DNA of 48,077 nt from an uncultured Chryseobacterium sp. (GCA_913777465.1 CAJYRQ010000014.1:1-48077); one strand, 5' to 3'. Shown: positions 7,437-14,943, counted from the stretch's first letter. Numbers and translations: made by a program. Notes: generated by a model not told the origin, from the letters alone.

Positions 7437-8741
7437 TTAAAATTCTATATCCACTTCTAATTTCTCAGCCAGAAGCTTGGAAATTTTTTCTTTTAAAGGC
7501 TCAATATCGATATTCTGCATCGCATCATTGGCAAAAGCATATAGCAATAGGGCCTGCGCTTCTTTTTTAGAGATTCCTCTTGCCCGAAGATAGAACAGGG
7601 CATCTTCATTAAGCTGGCCTACGGTACAGCCATGCGAACACTTTACATCATCTGCAAAAATCTCAAGCTGAGGTTTCGTATCGATTGCTGCCCCTTCACT
7701 CAGCAATACATTGTTGTTTTGCTGATAGGCATTGGTTTTCTGTGCAATTTTATCTACGAATACCTTCCCGTTGAATACCCCGTGGGATTTTCCGTTAAAA
7801 ATTCCCTTGTAGTTCTGGTAGCTTTCGCAATTCGGAAAATTGTGGTGAACTGCCGTATGGTGGTCAACCAGCTGGTCTTTACCGATAATCGTGATCCCAT
7901 TCATAAATGAATTGATATTTGATCCGTTCTGGATGAAATCCAGGTTGTTTCTTACCAGTTTGCCTCCGAAAGAGAATGTGTTCACTGTTGTTAAACTGTC
8001 TTTCTCCTGTCTGGCGAAAGTATTGTCGATCAGATACGACGTGTCGTTGTCATTCTGCAGTTTATGCCAATCGGCTTTTGCATTCGGATAGGTGAAAATT
8101 TCCGTTACCGAATTGGTAAGGACATACGTGCTGTCAAAATTATGGTGGCTTTCGATAATTTCCACTTTCGCGCCTTCCTCCACAATTAATAAATTCCTTG
8201 TATTGTAGAATGTATTTTCCTCCTGATTCTGAGAAATGTAAAAAATATGGATCGGTTTTTCAATCACCACATTTTTAGGAACCTTCAGGAAAAAGCCATA
8301 TTTGCAGTACGCCTGATTCAGGTTGGTAAAGGCCGATTTATCAGAAGCAATCGTATTGAAATACCGGTCGAAAACATCCCTGTGCTTCTCATCATTCAAA
8401 GCATAGTTAAAGGAAAGGAATTCAACGTTTTCAATGGAGACTTTTGATAATTCTTTATGAAGCTTACCGTTTACGAAAGTAATCCAGTCAAAGTTTTCTT
8501 CACCCAAGTGCAGCTGATCCAGTTGTTCTTTGGTGATGTTGTGGTTTTCCTTCGGGAAAAAGTTATAGGCTTTTTCCGTAATCTCCTTTAAATTGGTATA
8601 TTTATATTCTTCGTCTTTCTTCGTGGGAAAACCGATGTTTTCAAATCTTTGCAGAGCAGCTCTTCGGTCTTCATCCAAAAATCGGTGACGAAGGCTCTCC
8701 AGGAAAGAGATATGATTATTTAAAATTTGTTCTGATAACAT
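7437..8741 (-). CDS. sufD: Fe-S cluster assembly protein SufD
   Basis: SufD pairs with SufB and the ATPase SufC to form the SufBC2D scaffold that builds Fe-S clusters in the cytoplasm. The 434-residue length and the C-terminal half fit the family (FNGKSHGVFNGKVFVDK, NAYQQNNNVLLSEGA, IFADDVKCSHGCTVG with the conserved Cys-His region). The start was placed at the ATG of MLSEQILNNHISFLESL. The 17 upstream codons overlap the preceding four-helix-bundle gene and are made of its flanking repeat. It is the last gene of the operon. No sufS or sufE follows; a strong terminator does. Confidence 0.95.
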   Translation of the reverse strand: MLSEQILNNHISFLESLRHRFLDEDRRAALQRFENIGFPTKKDEEYKYTNLKEITEKAYNFFPKENHNITKEQLDQLHLGEENFDWITFVNGKLHKELSKVSIENVEFLSFNYALNDEKHRDVFDRYFNTIASDKSAFTNLNQAYCKYGFFLKVPKNVVIEKPIHIFYISQNQEENTFYNTRNLLIVEEGAKVEIIESHHNFDSTYVLTNSVTEIFTYPNAKADWHKLQNDNDTSYLIDNTFARQEKDSLTTVNTFSFGGKLVRNNLDFIQNGSNINSFMNGITIIGKDQLVDHHTAVHHNFPNCESYQNYKGIFNGKSHGVFNGKVFVDKIAQKTNAYQQNNNVLLSEGAAIDTKPQLEIFADDVKCSHGCTVGQLNEDALFYLRARGISKKEAQALLLYAFANDAMQNIDIEPLKEKISKLLAEKLEVDIEF

Positions 8742-8742
8742 A

Positions 8743-9186
8743 TTATTTGAAATTTGAAGTTTGAGATTTGATATTCTGCGGATGATCCACATTAATCATT
8801 TCGGTTAAATTATTTCCTTTATGTGCTGAATTTTTCAGGTAGTTAATAAATCCCGAAAGCTTTTTTGAAATCTCAATACTTTCATTTTTAAGTTTTACGA
8901 ATGTTTCTTCATCCAGATATTTTCTGTCATAAGCTCTGATAAGCTGAGAGCGAACTTCACCGCATGAGCCTTTGGAAATTGTTAGAAAATTAATGAACTC
9001 ACGATTACCTTCTCTTTCAAAACCTTCTGCGATATTATCCATTATCGATGAAGATGCTCTGTCAATTTGTGACTTATCATGTTTTTGAAATCTGTCATTT
9101 TGAAGGCAATCCTGATATATCATTTTGCAAAGACGTCTGGCATCTTTCCAGATTTCCAAATCTTCAAAATTATTTATCGTACCCAA
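8743..9186 (-). CDS. Four-helix-bundle protein (23S rRNA intervening-sequence protein family)
   Basis: A 147-residue protein of the S23/IVP four-helix-bundle family (TIGR02436/PF05635 type). It shows the family core FEDLEIWKDARRL ... SSSIMDNIAEGFEREGN ... EFINFLTISKGSCGEVRSQL. The family is basic-helical, related to the Avd accessory proteins of diversity-generating retroelements, and was first seen in intervening sequences of 23S rRNA genes; its molecular role is unclear. The start is taken as the TTG giving MGTINNFEDLE, because this aligns exactly with MATYKSFEELE of the second copy at 12299. A longer frame begins at the TTG at 9201, but those codons come from the repeat. The last ~12 residues (IKSQTSNFK) are also translated repeat. 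It fills the sufC-sufD gap, and its stop lies 1 nt before the sufD ATG. Confidence 0.88.
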   Translation of the reverse strand: MGTINNFEDLEIWKDARRLCKMIYQDCLQNDRFQKHDKSQIDRASSSIMDNIAEGFEREGNREFINFLTISKGSCGEVRSQLIRAYDRKYLDEETFVKLKNESIEISKKLSGFINYLKNSAHKGNNLTEMINVDHPQNIKSQTSNFK

Positions 9187-9203
9187 AATTTCAAATTTCA
9201 AAT
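8745..9203 (-). mobile_element. Inverted-repeat-bounded cassette in the sufC|sufD gap
   Basis: A perfect 14-nt inverted repeat (ATTTGAAATTTGAA at 8745-8758; complement at 9190-9203) encloses the four-helix-bundle gene. Further weaker complementarity lies around it (TTTGATATT at 8767-8775 against 9208-9216). The repeat ends 3 nt from the sufD ATG and 13 nt from the sufC stop, so nearly the whole intergenic gap is the cassette. In mRNA the arms would pair and loop out the ORF. That it is a mobile insertion is inference; no transposase or target duplication is seen. Confidence 0.55.
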
Positions 9204-9216
9204 ATTTAATATCAAA

Positions 9217-9963
9217 TTAATTCAGAAGCCAGTCGTATCCTTTTTCTTCAAGTTCTAAAGCAAGGGATTTATCTCCGGTTTTGATGATTTTCCCGTTGGC
9301 CAGCACATGAACGAAATCAGGTTGGATATAATTAAGCAGTCGCTGATAGTGGGTAATCAGAAGTACTGCATTTCCTTCATTTTTAAAAGCATTCACCCCG
9401 TCTGCAACAATTCTCAAAGCGTCGATGTCCAATCCGGAATCGGTTTCATCAAGAATAGCCAGTTTCGGGTTAAGCATCATCATCTGGAAGATCTCATTTC
9501 TCTTCTTTTCACCTCCTGAAAACCCTTCGTTCAGAGATCTTGACAGGAAATCTTTCTTAATACCCAGCTTTTCAGACTTCTCACGGATCATGGCCAGCAT
9601 TTCTTTAGCAGGCATTTCTTCAAACCCATTGGCTTTTCTGTTTTCATTCATTGCCGCTTTGATGAAGTTGGTTACGGAAACCCCCGGAATTTCCACCGGA
9701 TACTGGAAAGAAAGGAAAATGCCTTTATGCGCTCTCTCTTCAGGAGCATCCTCAATAATGTTCTCCCCTCCGAAAATGATTTCACCTCCTGTCACTTCAT
9801 AATCTTCTTTTCCGGCGATAACGGATGAAAGGGTAGATTTACCTGCCCCGTTCGGTCCCATAATGGCGTGAACTTCACCCGGCTTTATTTCAAGATTAAT
9901 TCCTTTTAAAATTTCTTTGTCGCCGTCTTCGATTTTGGCGTGCAAGTTTTTTATCTCTAACAT
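9217..9963 (-). CDS. sufC: Fe-S cluster assembly ATPase SufC
   Basis: SufC is the soluble ABC-type ATPase of the SufBCD scaffold, driving conformational change during cluster assembly. The 248 residues carry all nucleotide-binding motifs: Walker A GPNGAGKST (about 36-44), the SufC-specific LSFQYPVEIPGVS stretch, ABC signature SGGEKKR, Walker B LAILDETDSGLD and the switch His in LLITHYQRLL. It is preceded by a 222-nt gap holding one arm of the GxxExxY cassette. It is followed 13 nt later by the next cassette. Confidence 0.97.
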   Translation of the reverse strand: MLEIKNLHAKIEDGDKEILKGINLEIKPGEVHAIMGPNGAGKSTLSSVIAGKEDYEVTGGEIIFGGENIIEDAPEERAHKGIFLSFQYPVEIPGVSVTNFIKAAMNENRKANGFEEMPAKEMLAMIREKSEKLGIKKDFLSRSLNEGFSGGEKKRNEIFQMMMLNPKLAILDETDSGLDIDALRIVADGVNAFKNEGNAVLLITHYQRLLNYIQPDFVHVLANGKIIKTGDKSLALELEEKGYDWLLN

Positions 9964-10185
9964 ATATTTAAATTTATCGCAAGGTTAGACTTTGAGTAGA
10001 TCCTCTGTAACACTAAACCACAATTACAAAGGCATTAACGCCAGCGAATGAAATACTATTTTTTTATTTTTAAACATTAAGAATTTAAGCAATTTTAATG
10101 TATTATTTCTCTATAAGGAAATCAATAAATTGATTTTAATTAAGATCATTTAAGGTCTTTGGTTCTTAATTTCATCAATATTAAA

Positions 10186-10590
10186 TCATTCCGGAAGTTT
10201 AGTGAAATATTCATTTACTACAGGAATCATCGATTTCGAAATATTATCCGTGTAAAAATTAATCAAAAGACCCTGAGGCTTTTTCAATATTTTCATATAA
10301 GTCATCAGTTGTGCCTGATGAACGGGCAATAAACTTTCGACCGTTTTGACTTCAATAATAACGGTGTCATTCACAAGTAAATCGATTTTCAGCGGAGTTT
10401 CAATTTCAATTTTTCCATAACTGATTTTGGTACTGATCTGTTGATTTACTATAAATCCCTTTTCCCTTAATTCATATGCCAAACACATTTCATAAACGCT
10501 TTCCAACAGGCCAGGACCAAGTTCTTTATGTACTTTGATCGCACAACCTATAATATCATAAGAAAGCTGTGTTATTTGTGTTTTGGTCAT
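10186..10590 (-). CDS. GxxExxY protein, PD-(D/E)XK-like
   Basis: A 134-residue member of the GxxExxY family. The naming motif is visible (GPGLLESVYEMCLAYEL), as is a PD-(D/E)XK nuclease-like core with Asp in PLKIDLLVND and Glu-x-Lys in TVIIEVKTVE, then HQAQLMTYMKI. No biochemical function is established for the family; nuclease activity would be a prediction from the fold signature. The ORF lies between sufB and sufC in the operon's direction and has no known link to Fe-S assembly. It is wrapped in long AT-rich repeats, with a 90-bp unit repeated immediately upstream of its ATG. Confidence 0.9.
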   Translation of the reverse strand: MTKTQITQLSYDIIGCAIKVHKELGPGLLESVYEMCLAYELREKGFIVNQQISTKISYGKIEIETPLKIDLLVNDTVIIEVKTVESLLPVHQAQLMTYMKILKKPQGLLINFYTDNISKSMIPVVNEYFTKLPE

Positions 10591-10780
10591 CTTAATTTTC
10601 CTTACAAGAATTGATTCATCAATTCCTTAATTTTTACGCATCAAGAATTTAAAAAGTCTTAATTTCTTAATGTTTAAACAACTTTATCGTCCTAATTTTC
10701 TTCACAAGAATTGATTTATCAATTCCTTAAATTTACGCATCAAGAATTTAAAAAAATCTTAATTTCTTAATGTTTAAACA
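10591..10780. repeat. Two 90-bp direct repeat units, 100 bp apart
   Basis: Unit A (10591-10680) and unit B (10691-10780) are near-identical over their whole length, with a few substitutions. Both contain the hairpin core AGAATTGAT..ATCAATTCC, ACGCATCAAGAATTTAAA and end in CTTAATGTTTAAACA. A 10-nt non-repeated spacer (ACTTTATCGT) separates them. They look like a duplicated right end of the GxxExxY cassette. Confidence 0.9.
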
Positions 10781-10781
10781 T

Positions 10782-12230
10782 CTATCCCACAGATCCCTCC
10801 AAAGAAATCTCCAGCAGCTTCTGGGCTTCAATGGCAAATTCCATCGGCAGTTTGTTTAAAACTTCTTTGCTGAAACCGTTCACGATCAGGGCAATGGCCC
10901 TTTCCGTATCGATTCCTCTTTGGTTGCAGTAGAAAATCTGGTCTTCCCCGATTTTTGAAGTGGTTGCCTCATGCTCCAGCTGGGCAGAAGGATCCTTGAT
11001 TTCAATATAAGGGAAAGTATGGGCTCCGCATTCGTTCCCCATCAACAGGGAATCACACTGAGAGAAGTTTCTGGCTCCTTTGGCAGAAGGCATTACTTTT
11101 ACCAGTCCACGGTAGGAATTCTGCGATTTTCCGGCAGAAATCCCCTTGGAAATAATCGTTGATTTTGTATTTTTTCCGATATGGATCATCTTGGTTCCCG
11201 TATCTGCATACTGGTGATTGTTGGTCACGGCAATGGAATAGAACTCACCGATTGATCCGTCTCCTTTTAAGATACACGAAGGATATTTCCAGGTTACGGC
11301 AGAACCGGTTTCCACCTGGGTCCATGAGATTTTCGCGTTTCTTTCGCAAAGCCCTCTTTTCGTCACAAAATTGAAAACCCCGCCTTTTCCTTCTTCATTC
11401 CCGGGGTACCAGTTCTGAACGGTGGAATATTTAATTTCGGCATCATCCATAGCAATCAGTTCCACTACTGCCGCGTGGAGCTGGTTTTCATCTCTTGACG
11501 GTGCCGTACAGCCCTCAAGATAAGAAACATAGCTTCCTTCATCAGCAATTACCAGTGTTCTTTCAAACTGTCCGGTACCGGCCTGGTTGATACGGAAATA
11601 AGTGGAAAGTTCCATCGGGCATTTTACACCTTTAGGAATATAGCAGAAACTTCCGTCGGAAAATACCGCGGAGTTCAGGGCAGCATAAAAATTATCACCT
11701 CTCGGAACCACTTTCCCCAGGTATTTTCTTACCAGATCGGGGTGGTTCTTAATCGCTTCGGAGATAGAGCAGAAGATGATTCCTTTTTCCATTAAGGTAT
11801 CCTGGAAAGTCGTCTTTACGGAAACGGAGTCCATAACGATATCCACGGCTACTCCGGAAAGTCTTTTTTGCTCTTCAATGTTGATTCCTAACTTGGCGAA
11901 AGTGGCGAGTAATTCGGGATCCACTTCGTCCAGGCTTTCAAGCTCCGGTTTTACTTTCGGGGCAGCGTAATATCTGATGGCCTGGAAATCCGGCTTCTCA
12001 TACTTAATGTTGGCCCAGTCCGGCTCCGTCATTTTCAGCCAGATCCTGAAAGATTCCAGACGCCAGTCCGTCATCCATTCCGGCTCTTCTTTTTTGGCAG
12101 AAATGGCACGGATGATATCTTCATTCAATCCGATAGGGAAGTCTTCGTAATCGATTTTGGTTTCCCAGCCGAATTCGTATTTTTTATTTTCTAAGTCGAC
12201 GCGTAAATCGTCCTCTGTATATTTATTCAT
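10782..12230 (-). CDS. sufB: Fe-S cluster assembly protein SufB
   Basis: SufB is the scaffold subunit on which the Fe-S cluster is assembled in the SufBC2D complex. The 482 residues are full length for the family. Conserved blocks are visible: [80 protein letters not shown], and the C-terminal [20 protein letters not shown]. The gene starts 4 nt after the inverted repeat of the upstream four-helix cassette. Its stop lies 1 nt before the repeat of the GxxExxY cassette, so it is framed by cassettes on both sides. Confidence 0.97.
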   Translation of the reverse strand: MNKYTEDDLRVDLENKKYEFGWETKIDYEDFPIGLNEDIIRAISAKKEEPEWMTDWRLESFRIWLKMTEPDWANIKYEKPDFQAIRYYAAPKVKPELESLDEVDPELLATFAKLGINIEEQKRLSGVAVDIVMDSVSVKTTFQDTLMEKGIIFCSISEAIKNHPDLVRKYLGKVVPRGDNFYAALNSAVFSDGSFCYIPKGVKCPMELSTYFRINQAGTGQFERTLVIADEGSYVSYLEGCTAPSRDENQLHAAVVELIAMDDAEIKYSTVQNWYPGNEEGKGGVFNFVTKRGLCERNAKISWTQVETGSAVTWKYPSCILKGDGSIGEFYSIAVTNNHQYADTGTKMIHIGKNTKSTIISKGISAGKSQNSYRGLVKVMPSAKGARNFSQCDSLLMGNECGAHTFPYIEIKDPSAQLEHEATTSKIGEDQIFYCNQRGIDTERAIALIVNGFSKEVLNKLPMEFAIEAQKLLEISLEGSVG

Positions 12231-12234
12231 ATTT

Positions 12235-12719
12235 AATATTCAAAAATTCAAAATTCAAAATCCGAAATTCAAAATTTTGCTTCTCCGAATTAATTTAATT
12301 ATCTGTTTTTATATTTTGAGCCTTTTAAATCACTGCTTTGCAAGTAAAATATAAAGCCTCCTATTTTCCTGCTCAAATCCGTCGTTTTATTTTTTAAAAC
12401 TTCAAATTTTTCATCTGAAATAAAATTTCTATCTAAAATCCTGTACAATTGGGATCTTGTTTCTCCACAAGATGCTTTGGAAATATATAAGAATTGTATA
12501 AATTCTTTATTGCCGTTTCTTTCAAATCCTTCAGCAATATTATCCATTATTGAGCCTGAAGATCCATCAATCTGATTGGCTAAACGAAAATTATTTTTAA
12601 GACCGGGATTTTCAATAACTTCGAAAATATCATTACAAAGTTCTCTTGAAAGTTGCCGGATTTCCAATTCTTCAAAACTCTTATACGTTGCCAATGCTGA
12701 ATTTTAAATTTTAAATATT
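12235..12719 (-). mobile_element. Inverted-repeat-bounded cassette in the sufA|sufB gap
   Basis: The 22 nt at 12698-12719 pair with the 23 nt at 12235-12257. One base is bulged and two positions are G-U in RNA; all others are Watson-Crick. The arms are built from AAAATTC-type 7-8 nt repeats (TGAATTTTAAATTTTAAATATT-like). They enclose a four-helix-bundle gene, ending 6 nt from the sufA stop and 4 nt from the sufB ATG. The same layout is found in the sufC|sufD gap. Mobility is inferred. Confidence 0.55.
12299..12694 (-). CDS. Four-helix-bundle protein (23S rRNA intervening-sequence protein family)
   Basis: A 131-residue second member of the S23/IVP four-helix family, with FEELEIRQLSREL ... SGSIMDNIAEGFERNGN ... 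EFIQFLYISKASCGETRSQL. Its core is clearly homologous to the copy between sufC and sufD but well diverged, so the two are not a recent local duplication. It starts at a TTG (TTG GCA ACG TAT), the same unusual initiator as the other copy and only 3 nt from the inverted-repeat arm. It lies in the operon's direction between sufA and sufB. There is no established role in Fe-S assembly. In other loci the family is associated with rRNA intervening sequences or, as Avd, with retroelements. Confidence 0.9.
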   Translation of the reverse strand: MATYKSFEELEIRQLSRELCNDIFEVIENPGLKNNFRLANQIDGSSGSIMDNIAEGFERNGNKEFIQFLYISKASCGETRSQLYRILDRNFISDEKFEVLKNKTTDLSRKIGGFIFYLQSSDLKGSKYKNR

Positions 12720-12725
12720 GAATTT

Positions 12726-13055
12726 CTATAAAGAAAAACTCTCACCGCATCCGCAAGTTCGGGATGCATTGGGATTGTTAAAAACAAATCCTTTTCCGTT
12801 TAATCCTCCCGAATATTCAAGAGTTGTTCCTGCTAGATAGAGGATGGATTTTTTATCTACAACAATTTTAATGTTATTGTCTTCAAAAATTTGATCAGTG
12901 TCTGTTTTTTGGTTGTCAAACTTTAAAACATATTCTAAACCAGAACATCCTCCGCTTTTTACGCCCACTCTCACAAAGTCTTCGGCAGGGTTGAAGCCTT
13001 CTTCCGTCATCAGCTGAATCGCTTTTGCCTTCGCTTGGTCTGATACTTTTATCAT
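12726..13055 (-). CDS. sufA: Fe-S assembly carrier protein, SufA/IscA/HesB type
   Basis: A 109-residue A-type carrier that accepts Fe-S clusters from the SufBCD scaffold and passes them to apoproteins. The three family cysteines are present: one in VKSGGCSGLEYVL (about residue 37) and the C-terminal pair in TCGCGESF (about 102-104). The GLNGKGFVFNNPNA block is also typical. It is the first gene of the suf operon, with a Bacteroidota-type promoter element about 30 nt upstream. Confidence 0.93.
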   Translation of the reverse strand: MIKVSDQAKAKAIQLMTEEGFNPAEDFVRVGVKSGGCSGLEYVLKFDNQKTDTDQIFEDNNIKIVVDKKSILYLAGTTLEYSGGLNGKGFVFNNPNASRTCGCGESFSL

Positions 13056-13083
13056 TGTATTTATTTAGAATGATTTAATGAGG

Positions 13084-13091
13084 CAAAAATA
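13084..13091 (-). promoter_or_regulatory. Probable -7 promoter element of the suf operon (TATTTTTG)
   Basis: TATTTTTG on the minus strand fits TAnnTTTG and lies 28 nt before the sufA ATG. The intergenic space is shared with the divergent GLPGLI gene. No Fe-responsive operator was recognised. Confidence 0.5.
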
Positions 13092-13154
13092 CGAACAATA
13101 ATTAGTATATAAAAATTAGCGATTTTATTTTATCGATTTTTATTATTGATCCTT

Positions 13155-13162
13155 TAACTTTG
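13155..13162 (+). promoter_or_regulatory. Probable -7 promoter element (TAACTTTG)
   Basis: TAACTTTG matches TAnnTTTG and lies 36 nt before the ATG of the GLPGLI protein gene, divergent from the suf promoter. Confidence 0.55.
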
Positions 13163-13198
13163 ATAATATTTTAAAATCAAAACATAAATTCCTCCACA

Positions 13199-14038
13199 AT
13201 GAAAAAACTAGGATTGATTGCTTTTGTTCTGCTGGTGCAGACTTCCTTTGCCCAGGTAAACCGGTTTGTGTACCAGGTTACAATGAAACCGAACGCTTCC
13301 GATAAGAACGACATTAAAACCGAAAATGCCTATCTGGATATTTCTCCGGAGAAATCAGTATTTTATTCCGAAAACAGAATCAAGCGGGATTCTGTGATGC
13401 AGGCAACTTTCCAAAGCGGGGGTGCCCGGAGTTTCAACAGGGAACAGATGCAAAGCCTTCGCTCGAACATCAATTACTCCATTGAAAAAGATAAAAAAAG
13501 CCAGAAAATGACTTTTAAAGACCGGATCGGGAGGGATGTCTATACGTATGAGGAAGACCGTCCGCTCAATTGGAAAATACTGTCGGAAACGACCAAAATC
13601 GGAGATTATAAAGTTCAGAAGGCGGAAACGGATTTTGGCGGCAGAAAATGGACGGCATGGTTTACTACGGATCTGCCTTATCAGGACGGACCCTACAAAT
13701 TCGGAGGACTTCCGGGGCTTATTGTAAAGGCAGAAGATGATAAAGGCGATTATTCCTTCGATTTAATGAAAAACTATAAAATCGAGGATTTCCCTGCCAT
13801 GAACCAGTTCGGGAACACCATTAAGGTAAAAAGGGGAGATTACGTAAAACAGCAGAAGAAATTTCAGGAAGATCCGATGTCTTTCATGACGCAGGGCGGC
13901 GGCCAGATCAGAATCGGTGGTGGTGAAGGCGGACCGCGTGGCGGCGGTGGTACTCCTCCGGCAGATTTCAGAAAAAGAATGGAAGAGCGGGTAAAAGATG
14001 AAGCCAAGAAAAACAGCAACCCGATAGAATTGCAATAA
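13199..14038 (+). CDS. GLPGLI family secreted protein
   Basis: A 279-residue protein with a signal peptide (MKKLGLIAFVLLVQTSFAQ) and the family-defining block FGGRKWTAWFTTDLPYQDGP followed by KFGGLPGLIVKAEDDKGDYS. GLPGLI proteins are abundant in Flavobacteriia and have no known biochemical function; they are exported. The C-terminus is low-complexity (Gly-rich GGGEGGPRGGGG, about 235-255) and ends in NSNPIELQ. The second paralog at 22445-23314 has the same ending (NNSIELQ). The gene is monocistronic, with its own promoter and terminator. Confidence 0.9.
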   Translation: MKKLGLIAFVLLVQTSFAQVNRFVYQVTMKPNASDKNDIKTENAYLDISPEKSVFYSENRIKRDSVMQATFQSGGARSFNREQMQSLRSNINYSIEKDKKSQKMTFKDRIGRDVYTYEEDRPLNWKILSETTKIGDYKVQKAETDFGGRKWTAWFTTDLPYQDGPYKFGGLPGLIVKAEDDKGDYSFDLMKNYKIEDFPAMNQFGNTIKVKRGDYVKQQKKFQEDPMSFMTQGGGQIRIGGGEGGPRGGGGTPPADFRKRMEERVKDEAKKNSNPIELQ

Positions 14039-14044
14039 ATAAAA

Positions 14045-14076
14045 AAACCTGAAGAATTTAATTACTTCAGGTTTTT
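14045..14076. terminator. Bidirectional terminator
   Basis: The stem AACCTGAAG / CTTCAGGTT is flanked by A6 and T6 runs. It can end both the GLPGLI gene (plus) and the convergent metallopeptidase gene (minus). Confidence 0.88.
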
Positions 14077-14097
14077 TACTTTTTATGGATAAGCAGA

Positions 14098-14943
14098 CTA
14101 CTTTAAAAGCTGGTTGAAGGTATCTCCCTGCCTAATGTCTCCGGTATTATAACCTTTCATAAACCATTCCTTACGCTGTGCTGAAGATCCGTGGGTAAAG
14201 CTTTCCTGGTTCACATAGCCTTGAGACCTTCTCTGGATATTGTCGTCACCTACTGCCTCTGCCGCTTCAATCGCCGACTGAATGTCTCCGGGCTCAAGAA
14301 TATGTTTATCGGCATCGGTTCTTTTAGCCCATACGCCGGCGTAGAAATCCGCCTGCAGTTCCGTGGCTACGGAAACCCTGTTCATTTCAGCTTCTGAGTA
14401 TCTGCCGCTGCGTCTCAGTTCATCCACTTTCTGGGTGGTTCCCAAAAGCGTTTGTACATGATGGCCTACTTCATGGGCTAAGACATAAGCAACCGTGAAT
14501 TCGGTAACTTTTGCTCCGAATTTCTGTTGTAATTCATTGAAGAAACTCATATCCATATAAACGGATTGGTCTGCCGGACAATAAAAAGGTCCCATGGCAG
14601 ATTGTGCCATTCCGCAACCCGACTGGGTGGTTTCTGAAAAAAGAATGATTTTCGGTGGCGTATAGGTCATTCCGTTTTCCTGAAACACCTGATCCCACGT
14701 TACAATATTCCATTTCCCCATCATATCCACCATTTCACCGATCTTTTTATCTTCTGCAGTAAGTTCTCTCTGTTCTGTTCTTGAAGATCCGGAACCGGAA
14801 GAAAGGATCGAAGAGGGGTCGCCTCCGAGGAAAAATATAATGGCAGCGATAATCAGTGTTCCCAGTCCGCCGCCTACCACGGCTCCGCCGCCCAGCCCGC
14901 GCCGGTCTTCCACATTACCGCCTCTGTCGTCAGTCCATCTCAT
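14098..14943 (-). CDS. Neutral zinc metallopeptidase, YpfJ family, membrane-anchored
   Basis: A 281-residue protein of the YpfJ/KPN_02809 family of putative neutral zinc metallopeptidases. The N-terminus has the typical MRWTDDRGGNVEDRRG start and a Gly-rich lead into one membrane helix (about 30-48). The catalytic zinc motif HEVGHHVQ is near residue 160, and TELQADFYAGVWA supplies the third ligand region. A conserved Cys pair is seen in GCGMAQSAMGPFYCPADQSV. The catalytic domain should face the periplasm. Its substrate is unknown. Confidence 0.92.
   Translation of the reverse strand: MRWTDDRGGNVEDRRGLGGGAVVGGGLGTLIIAAIIFFLGGDPSSILSSGSGSSRTEQRELTAEDKKIGEMVDMMGKWNIVTWDQVFQENGMTYTPPKIILFSETTQSGCGMAQSAMGPFYCPADQSVYMDMSFFNELQQKFGAKVTEFTVAYVLAHEVGHHVQTLLGTTQKVDELRRSGRYSEAEMNRVSVATELQADFYAGVWAKRTDADKHILEPGDIQSAIEAAEAVGDDNIQRRSQGYVNQESFTHGSSAQRKEWFMKGYNTGDIRQGDTFNQLLK

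Larger units (their letters stand above)
10069..10780 (-). mobile_element. Inverted-repeat-bounded GxxExxY cassette in the sufB|sufC gap
   Basis: The 21-nt end at 10069-10089 is the reverse complement of 10758-10778 except for one mismatch (common core TTTAAACATTAAGAA). Imperfect complementarity continues inward, each side having a small hairpin around AATTGAT/ATCAATT. The right end is present twice, 100 bp apart (10658-10680 and 10758-10780). The outer end begins 1 nt past the sufB stop codon. The enclosed ORF is a PD-(D/E)XK-like GxxExxY protein in the operon's orientation. Mobility is inferred from the architecture only. Confidence 0.55.

Noticed and set aside
8743-9201. A diversity-generating retroelement, suggested by the Avd-like four-helix proteins
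   Set aside because: No reverse transcriptase, template repeat or variable repeat is seen in the window.
8731-9230. CRISPR-like short repeats around the four-helix genes
   Set aside because: The 7-8 nt AT-rich units are contiguous, without spacers, and form inverted cassette ends; no cas genes are present.
10069-10780. An insertion sequence with a transposase
   Set aside because: The only ORF is a GxxExxY protein; no DDE, HUH or serine/tyrosine recombinase motif and no clear target-site duplication is visible, so it is recorded only as a putative cassette.
13056-13198. An iron- or redox-responsive operator in the suf promoter region
   Set aside because: Only generic AT-rich sequence and TAnnTTTG boxes are seen; no convincing Fur or IscR-like palindrome was found.
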